A DNA stretch of 64,000 nt from Microbispora oryzae (GTDB lineage Bacteria; Actinomycetota; Actinomycetes; Streptosporangiales; Streptosporangiaceae): positions 310,001 to 374,000 of the forward strand of contig NZ_JAFCNB010000002.1 of the NCBI RefSeq assembly GCF_017896165.1. Reading direction: 5' to 3'. This document shows positions 39,185 to 46,597 of the stretch, piece by piece. A program made the translations under genes and the position numbers. Numbering within the stretch: position 1 is the stretch's first letter; each line of letters opens with the position of its first letter. Under the pieces are notes generated by a model, which saw only the letters and a list, made by a program, of their open reading frames with translations, searched no databases and was not told where the DNA came from.

Positions 39185-40192
39185 TCACCCCACATCGGTG
39201 GGCAGCGCGCGCACTCCCCACCGGTGACCGGCACGTTCGCCCGGTTCGAGCCGGATGAGGTCCTCGCCGGTGGCGAACGCGTTGGGCGGGCAGCTCATCG
39301 GCTCGACGGCGATCCCCGCTCTGCGGTAGGGCTCGGGCAGCGTGTCACCCGTGTACACCTGAAGCCAGCGCACGCCCTCGCCCGCCCACAGCTCGACGCC
39401 ATGTGAGTCCCCGTGCGAGTCCCCGTGCGAGTCCCCGTGCGAGTCGCCGGCGGTCCGCAGCCGCACCCGGACGAGCCCGTCGGGGTCGCGGCGCAACCCC
39501 GTGTAGGCGGTGTCCAGCACGGTGCCGCCGATCCGCCGGCCGTCCCGGAAGTCGTAGACGGTGCCCTCGACGTCCCGCCGTCCCGTCGGGATCTTGCGCG
39601 CGTCCACCTCGGCCCACTCGGCGGCGGGCAGTTCCAGGAACGCCTCGTCGACGGTCCCCTCGCCGAGCGTCAGGTACGGGTGTGCGCCCAGCCCGTACGG
39701 CGCGGGGGTCGACCCGACGTTGACCGCGGTCACCTCGGCCTCCAGGCCCGACGGTCCCACGGCATAAGCGGCGGTCAGATCGAGCACGTGCGGATATCCC
39801 TGCTGGGGGAACAGCCGCAGCCCGAACCGGATCGAATCCGGCTCCCGGGCGAGCACGGTCCACGGCAGCGTGCGCACGAAGCCGTGCGTGGCGTTGCCCG
39901 TCGCGATCTCGGTGATCGGGAGTTGCCGCTCCACGCCGCCGAACTCGTACCGGCCGTCCCGCACGCGGTTCGGCCACGGGATGAGGAGCTGCCCGGCCGC
40001 CCCCACCGGCGCGTGGCCGGCCGGATAGTCCATGAGCAGCGGCCGGCCGTCCCGGGTCAGGGCCCGGACGCCCGCGCCCACCTCGGTGAGCACGGCCCGG
40101 TAGCCGCCGCCCTCGATCGCGAACTGGGTGCCCGTCGGAGGGACGGCGCCGGCGCCCGTAGACGCGCCGTCGTTGACCACGGATTCCGTCAT
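39185..40192 (-). CDS. Aldose 1-epimerase family protein
   Basis: 335-aa mutarotase-fold enzyme. Motifs: LLIPWPNRVRDGRYEFGG, THGFVRTLPW (catalytic His), GLGAHPYLTLGEG (second His), VYTGDTLPEPYRR and VEPMSCPPNAF (catalytic Glu region). It interconverts sugar anomers or a related hexose derivative. A DSHG-DSHG-DSHG-DSHG insertion near residue 250, encoded by a 12-bp tandem repeat, sits in a loop before VELWAGEGVRWLQV; the repeat is not a family feature. The gene stands alone; the 285 bp downstream to the RsbW-like gene hold the CelR box and no gene I can support. Confidence 0.9.
   Translation of the reverse strand: MTESVVNDGASTGAGAVPPTGTQFAIEGGGYRAVLTEVGAGVRALTRDGRPLLMDYPAGHAPVGAAGQLLIPWPNRVRDGRYEFGGVERQLPITEIATGNATHGFVRTLPWTVLAREPDSIRFGLRLFPQQGYPHVLDLTAAYAVGPSGLEAEVTAVNVGSTPAPYGLGAHPYLTLGEGTVDEAFLELPAAEWAEVDARKIPTGRRDVEGTVYDFRDGRRIGGTVLDTAYTGLRRDPDGLVRVRLRTAGDSHGDSHGDSHGDSHGVELWAGEGVRWLQVYTGDTLPEPYRRAGIAVEPMSCPPNAFATGEDLIRLEPGERAGHRWGVRALPTDVG
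39401..39448. repeat. 12-bp in-frame tandem repeat in the epimerase gene
   Basis: Four copies of cgtgcgagtccc (first and last degenerate), encoding (DSHG)4. In-frame, so copy number changes would lengthen or shorten the loop. Confidence 0.93.
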
Positions 40193-40267
40193 CCCCCGAT
40201 GCTCTCACCCCAATTGGGGCGATATCGCCGCACCCCCGGCCGCACCCCCCAGCCCCGCCATCAGGTT

Positions 40268-40306
40268 GTGACATCAGGCCGTGACATCAGGCCGTGACAT
40301 CAGGGG
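40268..40306. repeat. 13-bp tandem repeat, three copies
   Basis: Three copies of gtgacatcaggcc (last with two changes) in the gap between the epimerase gene and the small WRSD-GRW gene. Confidence 0.9.
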
Positions 40307-40327
40307 CGGGCATCGGGTGCGGGTCAG

Positions 40328-40349
40328 GTGGAGATCATGTGGAGATCAT
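40328..40349. repeat. 11-bp tandem repeat, two copies, spanning a stop codon
   Basis: Two perfect copies of gtggagatcat; the stop codon of the minus-strand small gene (40335) lies inside. Confidence 0.8.
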
Positions 40350-40571
40350 GTGGTTGCCCAGGCGCTCCTGAGCCGTGAGCAGGGCGCGCAGCTCGTCGGC
40401 GCTCTCACCGCTCCCGGTCATGATCATGCCCCGATCCATCTCGGCCCGGGAGAGAGACCTCGTCATCCGGGTCGCGTACCAGCGCCCGGCGTCGCTCCTC
40501 CAGATCGACCAGCGGCCGGCGTACTCGCTGCGCAGCTCGCTCCAGGCCGCGTCCTCGGCTGAGAACCGCAC
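40335..40571 (-). CDS. Small protein of the WRSD-GRW family, copy 2
   Basis: 78-aa protein related to that at 23110-23343: YAGRWSIWRSDAGRWYATR then ADELRALLTAQERLGNH. The N-terminal part differs. The function is unknown. Here no helix-turn-helix regulator lies alongside. The last codons and stop are formed within an 11-bp tandem repeat, so the C-terminus may vary between strains. Confidence 0.65.
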   Translation of the reverse strand: MRFSAEDAAWSELRSEYAGRWSIWRSDAGRWYATRMTRSLSRAEMDRGMIMTGSGESADELRALLTAQERLGNHMIST

Positions 40572-40878
40572 GCGTCACCACCTCCAGGTTCGGTGCCGGA
40601 CACGACGATCTGCCCTGCCGGACACGATTGGTAGTGAGAAGCGGTCTCCCCCGCGCGGCGGCGCGGCCACCGCGGCCAGGATGAAGATCTCCCACCGGAT
40701 GCGGTCACTTCACCCGACTTTGATGAAGACCCCTCCCGTCCCATCCGTTTCATGTCTTGTCCCGACACTGACCGGTATTCAGAGAAGGTTAGGTATCAGG
40801 CCATAAGCGGTTAGCTGTCCTGCTGACCAGTCGGTCCACCATCGGCGCAGACGCCCGTCCTGACGCCGTGGATGGAAC
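40572..40878. other. 307-bp intergenic region upstream of the GT4-SGNH-GT4 operon
   Basis: No gene supported. It contains two copies of gccggacacga 18 bp apart (near 40595 and 40613) and a gaccagtcggtc palindrome-like element near 40824 that shares 11 bases with the TetR operator at 2572, plus presumably the operon promoter. None of these is firm. Confidence 0.5.
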
Positions 40879-42105
40879 ATGAAGATCGTACGGCTGGCCA
40901 ATTTCGTCGCCCCTCGCTCGGGCGGCCTGCGCACGGCCCTCCGGGAGCTGGGCGCGGGTTACGCCGCCGCCGGGCACGAGGTCGCCCTGGTGATTCCCGG
41001 GCCCCGTCCGGAGCGCCGGGAGACCCCCGCCGGGCTCGTGATCTCAGTGCCCGGCCCGCTCGTCCCCGGCACCGGGGGATACCGGGTCATCACCGCCCGC
41101 CGCTCGCTCACGCGGCTGCTGGACGACCTCGCGCCCGACCGGCTGGAGGTGTCCGACCGGACGACCCTGCGCTGGACCGGGCGGTGGGCCCGCTCACGCG
41201 GGGTCCGCTCGGCGATGGTGTCGCACGAGAGCCTCGACGGCCTGCTCCGCGTGTTCACGCCCCGGCGCGTCGCGGGCGTCCTGCCCAATCTGGCCGCCGA
41301 CCGCGTCGCGGGCCGGATGGCCGACCGGCTGAACGCGGCCACGGCCGAGTCCTTCGACACGATCATCTGCACGACCGGCTGGGCCGCCGCCGAGTTTCAG
41401 CGGATCGGCGTCACCAACCTGGTGCGGGCGCCCCTGGGAGTCGATCTGGACCGCTTCGCGCCCGCCAACCGGGACGCCGAGCTGCGCCGGACGCTGGCCG
41501 CGCCCGGCGAGCACCTCGTCGTCCACTGCAGCAGGCTCTCCCCCGAGAAGCGGCCCGACCGGCCGGTGCTGGCGCTGCGTGAGCTCCGCCGCCGCGGGGT
41601 GCCCGCCGTGCTCGCGGTCGCCGGCGACGGCCCCCGGCGGCGCGCGCTCGAGGCGCTCGCCGGTGACCTGCCGGTGCGTTTCCTCGGCCACCTGTCCGAC
41701 CGCGACCTGGTGGCAAGGCTGTTCGCCACCGCCGACGTCACGATCGCCCCGGGACCGGTGGAGACCTTCGGCCTGGCCGCCCTGGAGGCGCTGGCGTCCG
41801 GGACGCCGGTCGTGGTGTCGGCGGAGAGCGCGCTCCCCGAGGTGGTCGCGGACGCGGGCCTCGCCGTCGACGGCGGGCCCGGCGCGTACGCCGACGCCGT
41901 GGAGCGGATCCTCGCGCGGGACGAGGGCGAACGGCGCGCCGCCGCCCGGCGGCAGGCGGAGAGATACGGCTGGCCGGCCGCGGTTGCGGGCTTCCTGCGG
42001 GCCCTCGACGCGGGCGCGGGCCCCGGCATAGGCACAGGATCCCGCACGGGCGGGGCTCGGGCGCCGCGGCCTGTCTCGCACACGGATCCATCGGGAGAGG
42101 AGTGA
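40879..42105 (+). CDS. GT4-family glycosyltransferase, first of operon
   Basis: 408-aa GT-B glycosyltransferase. N-terminal loop FVAPRSGGLRTALRELGAGY, donor site VVHCSRLSPEKRPDRPVLAL and E-x7-E motif in PVETFGLAALEALASGTPVV. Probably a mannosyl- or glucosyltransferase acting on phosphoinositides or other envelope glycolipids (inference from the operon). A Gly-rich tail follows residue 375. It overlaps the SGNH hydrolase gene by 4 bp (GTGA). Confidence 0.9.
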   Translation: MKIVRLANFVAPRSGGLRTALRELGAGYAAAGHEVALVIPGPRPERRETPAGLVISVPGPLVPGTGGYRVITARRSLTRLLDDLAPDRLEVSDRTTLRWTGRWARSRGVRSAMVSHESLDGLLRVFTPRRVAGVLPNLAADRVAGRMADRLNAATAESFDTIICTTGWAAAEFQRIGVTNLVRAPLGVDLDRFAPANRDAELRRTLAAPGEHLVVHCSRLSPEKRPDRPVLALRELRRRGVPAVLAVAGDGPRRRALEALAGDLPVRFLGHLSDRDLVARLFATADVTIAPGPVETFGLAALEALASGTPVVVSAESALPEVVADAGLAVDGGPGAYADAVERILARDEGERRAAARRQAERYGWPAAVAGFLRALDAGAGPGIGTGSRTGGARAPRPVSHTDPSGEE

Positions 42106-42992
42106 CGGTGACGACGCGTTTCGTGGCACTCGGCGACTCGGTGACCGAAGGCCTGGGCGACCCGCTGCCCGGCGGCGGCTGGCGCGGGTACGCCCGGCTG
42201 CTCGCCGACTCCCTCGGCCCCCGCGAGGAGGTCCTGTTCGGCAACCTGGCCGGCAGCGGCGCCACGTCGCGTGACCTGGCCGCCGACCAGCTCCCGCTCG
42301 CCCTGGCGTTCCGGCCCACGCTGGCCTGCGTGCTGGCCGGGGTGAACGACACGCTGCGCGGCGACTTCGGGCTCGCCGGAATCGCCGCCGACCTGGACGC
42401 CGTGGTCGGCGGGCTCAGCGACGCCGGCGCGACGGTCATGACCGCGCGCCTGCCCGATCCCGGCCTGATGCTGGGCGTCCCCGATCTCGTCAGGCGTCCG
42501 CTCACCCGCAGGGTCCGGGCGATCAACGCCGTCCTCGACCGGCTCGCGGACAGGTACGGCACCGTCCACGTCGACCTGGCCTCGCATCCCGCACTCTACG
42601 AGCGGCGGATGTGGGGGGTGGACCGGCTGCATCCCAGCGAGCGCGGGCACCGGTTGCTGGCCCGCCTCTTCGCGGCCGAGCTCGCCGCCCGGGGCGTCGC
42701 CGTACGGGCGCTGCCCGCCGAGGAGCCGGCCGGGCGCGACCCGTCGGCCTGGGCGAGCGTCCGGTGGATGGCGGTCGAGGGCACCGGCTGGCTGGCCCGC
42801 CGGTCGAGGGACTTCCTCCCCAGGCTCGGCGCGCTGGTCGTCCGCGAGGCCTGGTACGCGGCGCGCGGCCGGACGGCGGCGCTCGACGAGCGTTTCCTGG
42901 CCGAGCTTGAGCCGGCGCTGCGCCGTCTCCCTCCGGTGCCCGCCCGCGAACCGCAGCACGTCCCGCCCCGAGCCCGGGAGATCTCCGCATGA
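42102..42992 (+). CDS. SGNH/GDSL hydrolase
   Basis: 296-aa esterase/lipase-fold enzyme. Block I FVALGDSVTEGLGD (nucleophile Ser), block II Gly in NLAGSGATSRD, block III Asn in VLAGVNDTLRG and block V DRLHPSERGH (Asp/His). No signal peptide, so cytoplasmic. The C-terminal 70 residues extend beyond the core. It sits between two GT4 genes with 4-bp overlaps on both sides, suggesting it deacylates or acylates the glycoconjugate they build. Confidence 0.9.
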   Translation: MTVTTRFVALGDSVTEGLGDPLPGGGWRGYARLLADSLGPREEVLFGNLAGSGATSRDLAADQLPLALAFRPTLACVLAGVNDTLRGDFGLAGIAADLDAVVGGLSDAGATVMTARLPDPGLMLGVPDLVRRPLTRRVRAINAVLDRLADRYGTVHVDLASHPALYERRMWGVDRLHPSERGHRLLARLFAAELAARGVAVRALPAEEPAGRDPSAWASVRWMAVEGTGWLARRSRDFLPRLGALVVREAWYAARGRTAALDERFLAELEPALRRLPPVPAREPQHVPPRAREISA

Positions 42993-44161
42993 GAGTGGCC
43001 ATCGTCTCCGAGTCGTTCCTCCCCCAGGTCAACGGCGTGACCAACTCCGTCTGCCGGATCCTGGACCACTTCGCCGATCAGGGCCACGACGCGATGGTGA
43101 TCGCACCGTCCCCCGGGCCCGACGGGTACGCCGGGTTCCCGGTGCACGCCACCCCCGCCTTCCGGCTGCCGTTCTACCGGTCGTTCCGGGTGGGGTTGCC
43201 GACCCGGCGCGTCGCCGCGCTGCTCCGGGAGTTCAAGCCCGACATCGTCCACCTCGCCTCCCCCACGGTGGTGGGGGCGTCGGGGATGACGGCCGCCGCC
43301 GGGCTCGGCGTCCCCGCCGTGGCCGTCTTCCAGACCGACCTGGCGGGCTTCGCCCGGCAGTACGGCATCCGCGGCGCCGACCCGCTCGTCTGGTCGTGGC
43401 TCAGGCACATCCATGGCCGGGCCGCCCGCACACTCGCCCCCTCGACCGCCACCATGGCGGAGCTCGACGCGCACGGCGTCCCGCGCCTGCGGCTGTGGGG
43501 CCGGGGCGTCGACCTCGACCGGTTCAGCCCCCGACACCGCTCCGCCGAGGTGCGGCGCGAGCTCGCGCCGAACGGCGAGACGGTGATCGGATACGTGGGC
43601 CGCCTGGCCGCGGACAAGCGGGTGCACCTGCTGGCCGAGCTCGCCGACCTGCCGGGGACCCGCCTGGTGATCGTGGGCGACGGCCCGGCCGCCCCCGCGC
43701 TGCGCCGCCGTCTGCCGCGGGCCGTCTTCTGCGGGCTGCGCACCGGGGAGGACCTGTCCCGCGTCCTCGCCTCTTTCGACGTCTTCGTTCACACGGGGGC
43801 CAACGAGACGTACTGCCAGGCCGTCCAGGAGGCGCTGGCGGCGGGGGTGCCGGTGGTCGCGGCGGCCGCCGGAGGACCGCTCGATCTCGTCCGGCCCGGT
43901 GTGAACGGGCTGCTCTACCCCGCCGATTCCCCGTCCCTGATGCGCGAGGCGGTGCTGCGCCTGGTGGAGGACGCGCCATACCGGGCCGGCATGGGAGAAC
44001 GGGCACGCCGGTCGGTACTCGACCGGACGTGGGCGCACACCTGCGCCGGCCTCGTCGGACACTACGAAGAAGTGCTCGGTGACGGCACGGCACTGACCGG
44101 ACATGGCGATGCGGCCGTTAAGAGATGTCTTTCGCCCCTTGTCGATCGCCCGGGTAGGTGA
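42989..44161 (+). CDS. GT4-family mannosyltransferase, MgtA/PimB-like
   Basis: 390-aa GT-B glycosyltransferase. N-terminal IVSESFLPQVNGVTNSVCRI, acceptor region FQTDLAGFARQYGI, donor site GYVGRLAADKRVHLLAELAD and ANETYCQAVQEALAAGVPVV. The whole-length pattern resembles mycobacterial MgtA (GDP-mannose-dependent glycolipid mannosyltransferase). Last gene of the GT4-SGNH-GT4 operon, joined to the hydrolase by an ATGA overlap. The acceptor is not proven. Confidence 0.9.
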   Translation: MRVAIVSESFLPQVNGVTNSVCRILDHFADQGHDAMVIAPSPGPDGYAGFPVHATPAFRLPFYRSFRVGLPTRRVAALLREFKPDIVHLASPTVVGASGMTAAAGLGVPAVAVFQTDLAGFARQYGIRGADPLVWSWLRHIHGRAARTLAPSTATMAELDAHGVPRLRLWGRGVDLDRFSPRHRSAEVRRELAPNGETVIGYVGRLAADKRVHLLAELADLPGTRLVIVGDGPAAPALRRRLPRAVFCGLRTGEDLSRVLASFDVFVHTGANETYCQAVQEALAAGVPVVAAAAGGPLDLVRPGVNGLLYPADSPSLMREAVLRLVEDAPYRAGMGERARRSVLDRTWAHTCAGLVGHYEEVLGDGTALTGHGDAAVKRCLSPLVDRPGR

Positions 44162-44201
44162 GAACTTCTAGAGGCTGACGTCTCTTGAAGGGAAATCTGA
44201 C

Positions 44202-45377
44202 ATGCCCGGACTCCCTCAGTTGCCGTTCGAGCGCACGGACGCACTGGCTCTCTCCCCCGAGTTCGGAGAACTGCGCGCGGACCACCCGATCACCCGGGTC
44301 CGCACCGAGACCGGAGACGAGGCCTGGTTGGTCACCGGGTACGAGGAGATCCGGCAGATCTTCGCCGACGAGCGTTTCGGCCGATCCCACCCCACCCCCG
44401 AGACGGCTCCCCGGCTGTCCCACAGCGCCCTCCTGGGCGGCCCCACCGGCGACTACGCCACCGAGACCGAGGTGCACACCGGGATGCGGCGGCTGCTCGC
44501 GCCCGCGTTCTCCGCCCGGCGCATGCAGGCCCTGTCGGGCAAGGTCCGGCAGATCGTCGACGGCCTGCTCGACGAGATGGCCGAGGAGGGGCCGCCGGCC
44601 GACCTGCACGAGCGGCTGTCGGTCCCGCTGCCGATCCAGGTGATCTGCGAACTACTCGGCGTGCCGTTCGAGGACAGGGCGAGATTCCGTGCGACGGCGC
44701 AGGAGATGACCGACCTGTCGGACCCCGAGCGGTCGGCCGCCGCCCTGCGGGAGATGAACGAGTACAGCTACGCGATCGTGAAGCGGAAGCGCGAAAATCC
44801 GGGTGAGGACGTCTACTCCGATCTCGCCACCGCCCAGCTCCCGGAGCCGGACGTCGCGAGGATCGCGGGCGGCCTGCTGTTCGCGGGGCACGAGACGACG
44901 GTGAACCAGATCGACTACGGCACCCTGCTGCTCCTGCGCAACCCCGAACAGCGCGACGCGCTGATCCGCGACCCGTCCCTCGCGGGTGCGGCGGTCGAGG
45001 AGATCATGCGGGTGGCCGCGCCCAGCGAGCACGGCATCATCCGCTATGTCAGGGAGGAGGCGGAGGTCGCCGGTGTCCGGTTCGCCCCGGGCGACCTGCT
45101 GATGCTCTCCATCGCCTCGGCCAACCGCGACGACCGGGCCTTCGCCGACGCCGAGCGGTTCGACATCTCGCGCGAGGCCGCCTCCCCGCACGTCGGGTTC
45201 GGCTACGCGATCCGCTACTGCCTAGGAGCGAGCCTCGCCCGGGTGGAGCTGCGCGCCGTGTTCGGGTCGCTCTTCCAGCGCTTCCCCACGCTGAGCCTGG
45301 CCGTGCCGTACGAGGACCTGAAGCCGCGCGCCGACCGCTTGACCGGTGGATTCAACGAATTGCCCGTCACCTGGTGA
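44202..45377 (+). CDS. Cytochrome P450 with altered haem loop
   Basis: 391-aa soluble bacterial P450. I-helix LLFAGHETTVNQ (oxygen-activation Thr), K-helix ExxR in VEEIMRV with the downstream Arg, and haem-ligand Cys in VGFGYAIRYCLGASLAR. In the normal FxxGxxxCxG signature the Gly is replaced by Ala (FGYAIRYCLG), and the usual His two residues before the Cys pair is Arg. Substrate unknown; no ferredoxin gene lies nearby. The ATG 44202 follows GAAGGGAAA. Its 3' end overlaps the convergent MEDS gene by 11 bp. Confidence 0.92.
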   Translation: MPGLPQLPFERTDALALSPEFGELRADHPITRVRTETGDEAWLVTGYEEIRQIFADERFGRSHPTPETAPRLSHSALLGGPTGDYATETEVHTGMRRLLAPAFSARRMQALSGKVRQIVDGLLDEMAEEGPPADLHERLSVPLPIQVICELLGVPFEDRARFRATAQEMTDLSDPERSAAALREMNEYSYAIVKRKRENPGEDVYSDLATAQLPEPDVARIAGGLLFAGHETTVNQIDYGTLLLLRNPEQRDALIRDPSLAGAAVEEIMRVAAPSEHGIIRYVREEAEVAGVRFAPGDLLMLSIASANRDDRAFADAERFDISREAASPHVGFGYAIRYCLGASLARVELRAVFGSLFQRFPTLSLAVPYEDLKPRADRLTGGFNELPVTW

Positions 45378-46311
45378 CAGGACCCACACCGGGTCCGCCG
45401 CCGGGTCCGCCGCCGGGTCCACCGCTGGGCACCGCCCCCGCCGCGGGGCGTTCGCCCGGGACGCGGACGCCGGGGATCCAGCCGCCGCCCAGCAACTTCA
45501 GCAATCGCGCCACCGGGCGGCGGCACCCGACGATCCGCATGCCCGTCGGCCACGTCAGGGCGGCCTTGATCAGGAGACGGCCGGTGGCGGCGTCGGCGAA
45601 CCGCAGCTCGGCGAGATCGACGATCAACGGCCCGTCGGGAGACACGTCCTCGGGGAGACCGGCCAGCACGGCGGCCAGCGCCTCCCCGTTGGAGAAGTCG
45701 GCCTCCCCGATCATCCGCAGGCCCGGCGGGCACGACGTGTGACGCATCCGCAGCAGCGGTTTCCAGTTCGCGTCGTCCCAGGGCTCCAGCGTGGCCGGGT
45801 GGGCGCAGATGATGTGGTCGAGATCCTCCGGGCGGAGCGTGCGCTGGTCGTACACGCAGACGACCGAGAGATCAAGGGCGGCGAAGACCCGGTTCACCAT
45901 GGCCTCGCATGATCTGAGCCGTCCGGGCCCGACGGCCGCCACGGGCGCCATGCCCAGGTCGCCGACGGCCCGCAGACCGGTGTAGCCGGCGTCGAGCGCC
46001 TCGGCGGTCCGGGTGCGCCATCGGCTCAGGATCTCGCCATGGTCGATCTTCCCGGCTCGGAGGTAACCGCTCTGGGAGAAGGTCACCTCAAGCTGTCCCC
46101 GGTCGCCGAACACCCCGACGTCGACCCCTCGCCTCGCTAAATCGTCCAGGAACGCGTCCACAGGCTGTGCCGTCGCCACGACGACCCGCTCGCCTGCCCG
46201 GAGTCCGGACGAAATCGCTCCGGTCACGACGCCGAGCCGTTGCTCGTCGTCGTCGTACACCCCGCAGACATGGTCACCGGCACACAGCCGGTCGAGCACC
46301 GTCGGGTCCAT
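45367..46311 (-). CDS. MEDS-domain sensor with C-terminal STAS domain
   Basis: 314-aa regulatory protein. N-terminal MEDS (DcmR-type sensory) domain: LCAGDHVCGVYDDDEQRLGV, ERVVVATAQPVDAFLDDL, with a Walker-like layout derived from KaiC-type folds. C-terminal STAS domain (SPDGPLIVDLAELRFADAAT, GRLLIKAAL), the fold of anti-sigma-factor antagonists. A Gly/Pro repeat tail ends the protein. It could act in a partner-switching pathway with an RsbW-like kinase such as that at 38432. I start it at ATG 46311. Confidence 0.85.
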   Translation of the reverse strand: MDPTVLDRLCAGDHVCGVYDDDEQRLGVVTGAISSGLRAGERVVVATAQPVDAFLDDLARRGVDVGVFGDRGQLEVTFSQSGYLRAGKIDHGEILSRWRTRTAEALDAGYTGLRAVGDLGMAPVAAVGPGRLRSCEAMVNRVFAALDLSVVCVYDQRTLRPEDLDHIICAHPATLEPWDDANWKPLLRMRHTSCPPGLRMIGEADFSNGEALAAVLAGLPEDVSPDGPLIVDLAELRFADAATGRLLIKAALTWPTGMRIVGCRRPVARLLKLLGGGWIPGVRVPGERPAAGAVPSGGPGGGPGGGPGVGPVTR

Positions 46312-46503
46312 CGCGGCCCCCCAACCACGAAGGCGCGGCCGCCCCACACCGTGAGGCATTCCGCTTCGTCGCCCTACTTCGGACTATAGGCGCATGGTCG
46401 GAAATCCGCCGCACAGGTGGTCCCCGTCTGGCACAGCGCCTTCGTGACGCGGTTGAGACTTCTGCCGGGCTCCTTCGCTGGTGAATGGAGGCCAGGTGCG
46501 GAA

Positions 46504-46538
46504 AAGTCTCCAGTGGAGACTTCAATGACAGAATTGAA
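46504..46538. promoter_or_regulatory. Two consecutive inverted repeats upstream of the UvrA-like gene
   Basis: AAGTCTCC-AGT-GGAGACTT (46504-46522) overlaps a second repeat TTCAAT-N6-ATTGAA (46521-46538), 60-94 bp before the UvrA-like start, in a locally AT-rich stretch. Operator or attenuator structure is likely; the two are mutually exclusive as RNA hairpins because they share bases. Confidence 0.6.
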
Positions 46539-46597
46539 ACTCCAGTGATCCCCCCGTGTGGATCGCCATCCCCGCTGCCTCCCCCGGAAGGGTTCCG

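Noticed and set aside
40821-40836. ctgaccagtcggtcca upstream of the GT4 operon, sharing 11 bases with the TetR operator
   Set aside because: Only one half-site agrees with the 2572/5421 pair; the left half differs, so I do not call it a third operator.
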